Below, in pieces: positions 62,901-64,000 of a stretch of 64,000 bases of DNA (positions are counted from its first letter, which is position 1; each line of letters begins with the position of its first letter). Location: contig NZ_CAJYOJ010000082.1 of NCBI RefSeq assembly GCF_913776295.1, positions 49,012 to 113,011 of the forward strand. The letters are read 5' to 3'. Below the pieces are notes generated by a model, which made no database searches, was not told the origin of the DNA, and saw only the letters and a program-made list of their open reading frames with translations. The position numbers and the translations under genes are program-made. This DNA comes from an uncultured Pedobacter sp. Lineage in GTDB: Bacteria > Bacteroidota > Bacteroidia > Sphingobacteriales > Sphingobacteriaceae.

Positions 62901-63623
62901 AAAGGAAGTAATTCTGAACGCGAACTGGCAAATGCCATGTATTTAGCCGGTTTTGATGTAAAAGATGTACACATGACCGATTTAATTACCGGCAGAGAAA
63001 CTTTGGAAGACATTCAGTTTATCGGTGCGGTGGGCGGTTTCTCCAACTCCGACGTTTTAGGATCGGCAAAAGGTTGGGCAGGTGCATTTTTATATAACGA
63101 AAAAGCAAGAATTGCTTTAGAAAAATTCTTTGCCCGCCCTGATACTTTATCTGTAGGGATCTGTAATGGCTGTCAGTTATTTATTGAATTGGGCCTGATT
63201 AATAAAGACCATACCGATAAACCTAAAATGTTGCACAACAAAAGCGGCAAACACGAAAGTATTTTCACTTCCTTAACGTTACAGGAAAACAATTCGGTAA
63301 TGTTATCCAGCCTTGCCGGCAGCACTTTGGGGGTTTGGGTATCGCATGGTGAAGGAAGATTCTCCTTACCTTATGCAGAAGATCAATACAAAATTGTAGC
63401 CAAATACGCTTACGAAACCTATCCGGCCAGTCCGAACGGTTCTGATTACAATACTGCCATGTTATGTGATGAAACCGGCCGTCACCTGGTGATGATGCCG
63501 CACATCGAACGTTCATTGTTCCAATGGCACTGGGCCAATTATCCGGCAGGCCGCAAAGACGAAGTTTCGCCATGGATGGAAGCCTTTGTAAATGCACGTA
63601 AATGGATTGAAAACCAAGGGTAA
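59940..63623 (+). CDS. purL: Phosphoribosylformylglycinamidine synthase, single-chain
   Basis: Fourth step of purine synthesis: FGAR, ATP and glutamine give FGAM. A 1227-residue fused enzyme with an N-terminal linker (SLSDEEVDYL; VFGFSQVNSEHCRHKIF), two AIR-synthase-like halves (SLKAETHNFPTTVEPFNGAA; KAGQIQAGHDIGSGG) and a C-terminal glutaminase with the catalytic Cys in VGICNGCQLF and His in WVSHGEG. ATG 59940 is used; an upstream TTG is rejected. Odd point: residues about 7-14 (SHPEPVEG) come from a REP-like DNA sequence in frame, where relatives have a short direct link from MIHFF to the TIF strand. The enzyme is otherwise intact. Confidence 0.97.
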   Translation: MIHFFSSHPEPVEGQSQTIFVLQTDKALSTTDITKLEWLFGGAKISQETALQGYFVGPRAAMITPWSTNAVEITQNMDIQGMIRIEEFKKVDEAFSDYDPMLSQKYDKIDQDIYTINIKPEPILEITDIAAYNKQEGLSLSDEEVDYLNILAQKLERPLTDSEVFGFSQVNSEHCRHKIFNGKFVIDGVEQPTSLFKLIRKTSEENPNDIVSAYKDNVAFIKGPKVQQFAPKRADQPDFYALSDFDSVISLKAETHNFPTTVEPFNGAATGSGGEIRDRLAGGQGSLPLAGTAVYMTALSRLEENRPWEQGVEERQWLYQTPMDILIKASNGATDFGNKFGQPLITGSVLTFEHEEDNRTLGFDKVIMLAGGIGYGKASQAQKLKPQEGDNIVILGGENYRIGMGGAAVSSADTGQHGSGIELNAIQRSNPEMQKRAANAVRGLVESDHNPIISIHDHGAGGHLNCLSELVEETGGLINLDKLPVGDPTLSAKEIIGNESQERMGLVIGNDHIETLQKIADRERSPMYTVGKVTGDHRFTFKSATTGLKPMDLELAAMFGSSPKIVMEDHTVDRKYSELNYDASQLNAYLEQLLQLEAVAAKDWLTNKVDRCVGGRVAKQQCAGPLQLPLNNCGVMALDFQGKEGIATSVGHSPVSALIDPAAGSRNAIAESLSNIVWAPLKDGLKSVSLSANWMWACKNEGEDARLYSAVKACSDFAIDLGINIPTGKDSLSMKQKYANGDVIAPGTVIISAGANCDDITKVVEPVLQKDGGAIYYINLSNDSYKLGGSSFAQILNKVGTETPDVKNADQFKNAFNTLQQLIKAGQIQAGHDIGSGGLITTLLEMCFADRDLGAQLDLSALAEQDSLKLLFAENIAVVFQADAAAEATLTENGVTFHKIGTVIPSATLEVKNAADSFTFDIDHLRDVWFKTSYLLDSRQTGNGLAKERYENYKNHVLNYSFPLTFNGKKPVIDNAKPRPKAAIIREKGSNSERELANAMYLAGFDVKDVHMTDLITGRETLEDIQFIGAVGGFSNSDVLGSAKGWAGAFLYNEKARIALEKFFARPDTLSVGICNGCQLFIELGLINKDHTDKPKMLHNKSGKHESIFTSLTLQENNSVMLSSLAGSTLGVWVSHGEGRFSLPYAEDQYKIVAKYAYETYPASPNGSDYNTAMLCDETGRHLVMMPHIERSLFQWHWANYPAGRKDEVSPWMEAFVNARKWIENQG
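59959..59981. repeat. REP-like sequence inside the purL coding region
   Basis: The stretch with CATCCTGAGC and CTGTCGAAGG resembles a dispersed repeat seen in many bacterial genomes, usually between genes. Here it is read in frame as SHPEPVEG near the PurL N-terminus. Identification is from memory; no other copy was seen in this window. Confidence 0.55.
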
Positions 63624-63631
63624 TATTTATA

Positions 63632-63676
63632 GAGTTGTCAACTTTACTAGCATGGTGGCAAGAAAGATGACAACTC
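63632..63676. repeat. Imperfect inverted repeat, copy 1
   Basis: Arms GAGTTGTCAACTTT and AAAGATGACAACTC match at 13 of 14 positions around a 17-base loop. It begins eight bases after the purL stop. A closely related copy follows at 63743-63786. Confidence 0.75.
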
Positions 63677-63691
63677 TTAATCATAATGTTG

Positions 63692-63729
63692 ATGGATGAT
63701 GGAATTAAAAACCATCATCCATTTTTTTT
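63692..63729 (+). terminator. Intrinsic terminator of purL
   Basis: Perfect 11-bp stem, ATGGATGATGG with CCATCATCCAT, loop AATTAAAAA, followed by a run of T to 63729. It lies between the two repeat copies, about 70 bp after the purL stop. Confidence 0.88.
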
Positions 63730-63742
63730 GTCATCAGGAATA

Positions 63743-63786
63743 GATTTGTCAACTTTACTAGCATGCGGCAAGAAAGTTGACAACTC
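63743..63786. repeat. Imperfect inverted repeat, copy 2
   Basis: Arms GATTTGTCAACTTT and AAAGTTGACAACTC match at 13 of 14 positions. The loop shares ACTAGCATG and GGCAAG with copy 1. The two copies are 111 bp apart, same orientation. Confidence 0.75.
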
Positions 63787-64000
63787 TCCCGCTACTGATA
63801 AAAATCTGAAGATCCGAATACAACTCTATTATAATTTTTTTGTTAGAAAATGAGCGTTTTGCTTTTCATCGCAACTGTACTCCCGCCATCGCTCATAGTC
63901 CTCGTTTCGCTGCGCTACACTGCGGGCTAACCGCCCTGTCGGGTTTATTGAACAAAAGCCTGTTATCTCACACAAAGCCTGTTTATCCGCTGGCAATATA

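Larger units (their letters stand above)
63624..64000. other. Non-coding region downstream of purL
   Basis: Holds two copies of an imperfect inverted repeat and an intrinsic terminator, listed separately. From 63800 to the edge there is no gene on either strand; a GC-rich patch (about 63870-63945, with CGCTGCGCTACACTGCGGGC) stands out from the A/T-rich surroundings and may be part of a dispersed repeat. Confidence 0.5.

Noticed and set aside
1..64000. CRISPR array, insertion sequence, prophage or integron
   Set aside because: No regularly spaced repeat array, transposase, integrase or phage gene was seen.
63800..64000. Structured RNA or gene in the GC-rich right end
   Set aside because: No frame of reasonable length and no cloverleaf or known RNA motif; probably a dispersed repeat cut by the window edge.

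Overview
The window looks like chromosome of a Bacteroidota member of the Sphingobacteriaceae, most likely Pedobacter or a close relative. The grounds are SusC/SusD pairs, a hybrid two-component system (HTCS) regulator, TAnnTTTG-type promoters, few Shine-Dalgarno sequences, and housekeeping proteins of Bacteroidota type (PurL, FBPase, RNase HI). Genus is inferred, since no rRNA is present.

Layout: (1) 1-4335, the edge of one polysaccharide utilisation locus (PUL), with a truncated SusC preceded by an IPT/NHL lipoprotein. (2) 5323-7516, a guanine-deaminase-like enzyme and a cytoplasmic alpha-amylase, tail to tail around a twin-hairpin repeat. (3) 7901-16380, a minus-strand operon for a tripartite ABC exporter (membrane fusion protein, TolC-like channel, ATPase, two FtsX-type permeases) that ends with its own NtrC-type regulator and NtrY-like kinase. 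A -24/-12 (sigma-54) promoter and a paired 9-bp repeat lie upstream. (4) 16766-18322, an SDR and a GDSL hydrolase. (5) 18503-47745, a large PUL on the minus strand: two SusC/SusD pairs, a CE15-like esterase, a DUF4832/fascin protein, an SGNH esterase, GH105, GH16, an alginate-lyase-superfamily lyase, an HTCS, GH88, a GH2 beta-glucuronidase, GH97 and GH36. (6) 48072-51864, a siderophore receptor and a PepSY membrane protein behind a Fur-like palindrome and a strong leader hairpin. (7) 52084-63623, mostly housekeeping: LLM oxidoreductase, DUF4385 protein, an Fpg/Nei-like protein, DUF72 protein, tRNA-His, rnhA, fbp, a phosphodiesterase, a TrmN6-like methyltransferase, a VOC protein and purL. (8) 63624-64000, two copies of an imperfect inverted repeat around an intrinsic terminator.

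How the main PUL may work (inference): an outer-membrane lyase and GH16 cut a uronic-acid-containing polysaccharide, the CE15-like and SGNH enzymes remove esters, and two SusCD pairs import oligosaccharides. GH88 and GH105 then remove unsaturated uronate ends, GH2 removes glucuronate, and GH36 and GH97 remove alpha-linked galactose or glucose. Two promoters, one before the SusCD operon and one before GH36, carry the same direct repeat (15-bp units, 21-bp period) exactly 20 bp upstream of a TAnnTTTG box. I read this as the binding site of the HTCS. It is the most informative new signal in the window.
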